Positions 6,037 through 6,820 of a stretch of DNA of 6,820 nt are shown here, one piece after another; position 1 is the stretch's first letter, and each line of letters begins with the position of its first letter. The position numbers and the translations under genes are program-made. Location: positions 1 to 6,820 of the forward strand of contig JAHEAK010000286.1 of the NCBI GenBank assembly GCA_024642805.1, in the 5' to 3' direction. The notes beneath the pieces are model-generated. The model had not been told where the DNA came from and did not search any database. It saw only the letters and a program-made list of their open reading frames with translations. The DNA comes from Kofleriaceae bacterium (lineage in GTDB: Bacteria; Myxococcota_A; Polyangia; Haliangiales; Haliangiaceae).

Positions 6037-6820
6037 CTACTCGGCTACCGCGATGACGATCGAGCGAGGATTGACCAGATAGGTCGCTTCCAGAGCCGGT
6101 CCGTCGCTATCGAAGTTGCCACTGAGCTTGGCATCACGCGTGATGCTCTCCAGATAGGCGTCGGTATCGAAGAACTCGCTGGTGTCGACCACGCGTTTCC
6201 AGGTAAGGCCCGGCGGCATGGTGAACTGCACGGGGCCTAGCTCCATGTTCATCAAGATGACGATCTGCGGGCCCGCACTGGCATCGTTGTAGTGCTGCAT
6301 CAGGTGGCGGCTGTTCCAGTCGGGCTCACCGCTATTGAGCTCGTTGCGCCAGACGAAGGCGGCGCTCTCGCCATACTGTGCGGGCGCAAAGGCATAGCGG
6401 TGCGCGTTGCGAAACTTGATCATGCTGGACACGAAGTCGTGCATGCGATTGCGGAAGTTGGTCGGCTGCCAGCTGCCCCAATCAAACCAGTTGAACTCGT
6501 TGTCGGCGCGCGTCGAGTAGGCGTTGTTGTTGCCAAGCTGCGTGCGCATCCACTCGTCGCCACCCAGAATGAGAGGGGTGCCCTCGGAGATGAGCAAGGC
6601 CACGAAGAAGTTGCGCATGAGCTGGCGCTTGAAGGCCTCGGCATCCTGACCCCAGTTGCGCGAGCGATTGTTGTTCTCGCCGCTGTCGCGATCGCAGAAG
6701 GGAGAGGTCGGATCGTCGCAGCAAACCGGGTTGAGTGGACCACAACCGTTTTGCTTCTCATCGTAGGAGAGCAGGTCGTACATGGTGAAACCGTCGTGCA
6801 CGGTGATGAAGTTGACCGAG
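6037..6820 (-). CDS. Isoamylase/GlgX-type glycogen debranching enzyme, C-terminal part (5' end outside window)
   Basis: This is the C-terminal 260 residues of a GH13 debranching enzyme that hydrolyses alpha-1,6 branch links of glycogen or amylopectin. The frame runs in from the window edge, and the visible part opens with SVNFITVHDGFTMYDL. This is conserved region IV of isoamylases, with the transition-state Asp at visible residue 9. The family signatures NNNRSRNWG, RQLMRNFFVALL, SEGTPLILGGDEWMRTQ and GNNNAYSTRADNEFNWFDW follow. After about residue 145 comes the C-terminal beta domain with a WKRVVDTSEFF stretch near its end. Regions I to III with the nucleophile and acid/base are upstream of the window and cannot be checked. 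A loop just after region IV holds four Cys (CG...VCC...FC, 6694-6744), which suggests an oxidising, exported location rather than the cytoplasm of classical GlgX. It is the most upstream gene seen in the operon. A GTG at 6801 lies inside the conserved motif and is not the real start. Confidence 0.92.
   Translation of the reverse strand, partial: SVNFITVHDGFTMYDLLSYDEKQNGCGPLNPVCCDDPTSPFCDRDSGENNNRSRNWGQDAEAFKRQLMRNFFVALLISEGTPLILGGDEWMRTQLGNNNAYSTRADNEFNWFDWGSWQPTNFRNRMHDFVSSMIKFRNAHRYAFAPAQYGESAAFVWRNELNSGEPDWNSRHLMQHYNDASAGPQIVILMNMELGPVQFTMPPGLTWKRVVDTSEFFDTDAYLESITRDAKLSGNFDSDGPALEATYLVNPRSIVIAVAE

Noticed and set aside
5471..6082. A 203-codon open frame on the plus strand, opposite the porin start and the end of the debranching gene
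   Set aside because: It spans the junction of two well-supported genes in antisense and has no recognisable motif.
6799..6801. GTG as the start of the debranching enzyme
   Set aside because: It codes for the Val of the conserved VHDGF motif, and the frame stays open upstream with the conserved NFIT residues, so the gene continues beyond the window.

Overview
The window holds what looks like a starch or glycogen utilisation operon from a high-GC Gram-negative bacterium. Four genes lie tightly packed on the minus strand, and the end of an unrelated membrane-protein gene lies on the plus strand. The cell must have an outer membrane, because one product is a beta-barrel with a signal peptide and a C-terminal Phe, and two others carry lipoprotein signals. 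The Asp-Ala-Gly-rich, Pro-containing linker after the lipid-anchored Cys of one amylase is a style often seen in surface lipoproteins of Myxococcota and Bradymonadales-type (former deltaproteobacterial) genomes. The lineage is therefore an informed guess, not a proof.

Layout from right to left, which is the direction of transcription. (1) 6820-6037 is the C-terminal part of an isoamylase/GlgX-type glycogen debranching enzyme whose 5' end lies outside the window. (2) 6022-4526 is a LamB/maltoporin-like outer-membrane channel. (3) 4535-2283 is a 750-residue lipoprotein with an unidentified N-terminal domain, a GH13 alpha-amylase-type catalytic domain and a C-terminal CBM20 starch-binding domain. 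(4) 2286-343 is a 647-residue lipoprotein with an N-terminal CBM48/AMPK-like glycan-binding domain and a GH13 catalytic domain. (5) 1-321 on the plus strand is the C-terminal end of a multi-pass membrane protein that converges on the operon.

The gene junctions are 14 nt apart, overlapping by 10 nt, and overlapping by 4 nt (GTGA), so genes 1 to 4 almost certainly form one transcript. Its promoter must lie beyond position 6820. No stretch over 300 bases lacks a gene, and I see no RNA genes, mobile elements or CRISPR arrays.

How the genes probably work together: the debranching enzyme cuts alpha-1,6 links, the two lipid-anchored amylases (each with its own starch-binding module, at opposite ends of the protein) cut alpha-1,4 links at the cell envelope, and the maltoporin-like channel lets maltodextrins cross the outer membrane. 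This is comparable in logic to the Bacteroidetes Sus system, but with a LamB-type pore instead of SusC/SusD. The most novel item is the roughly 155-residue N-terminal domain of the CBM20 amylase, which I cannot assign to a carbohydrate-active family and which faintly resembles the CsgG/LpoB/TolB-N type of fold.
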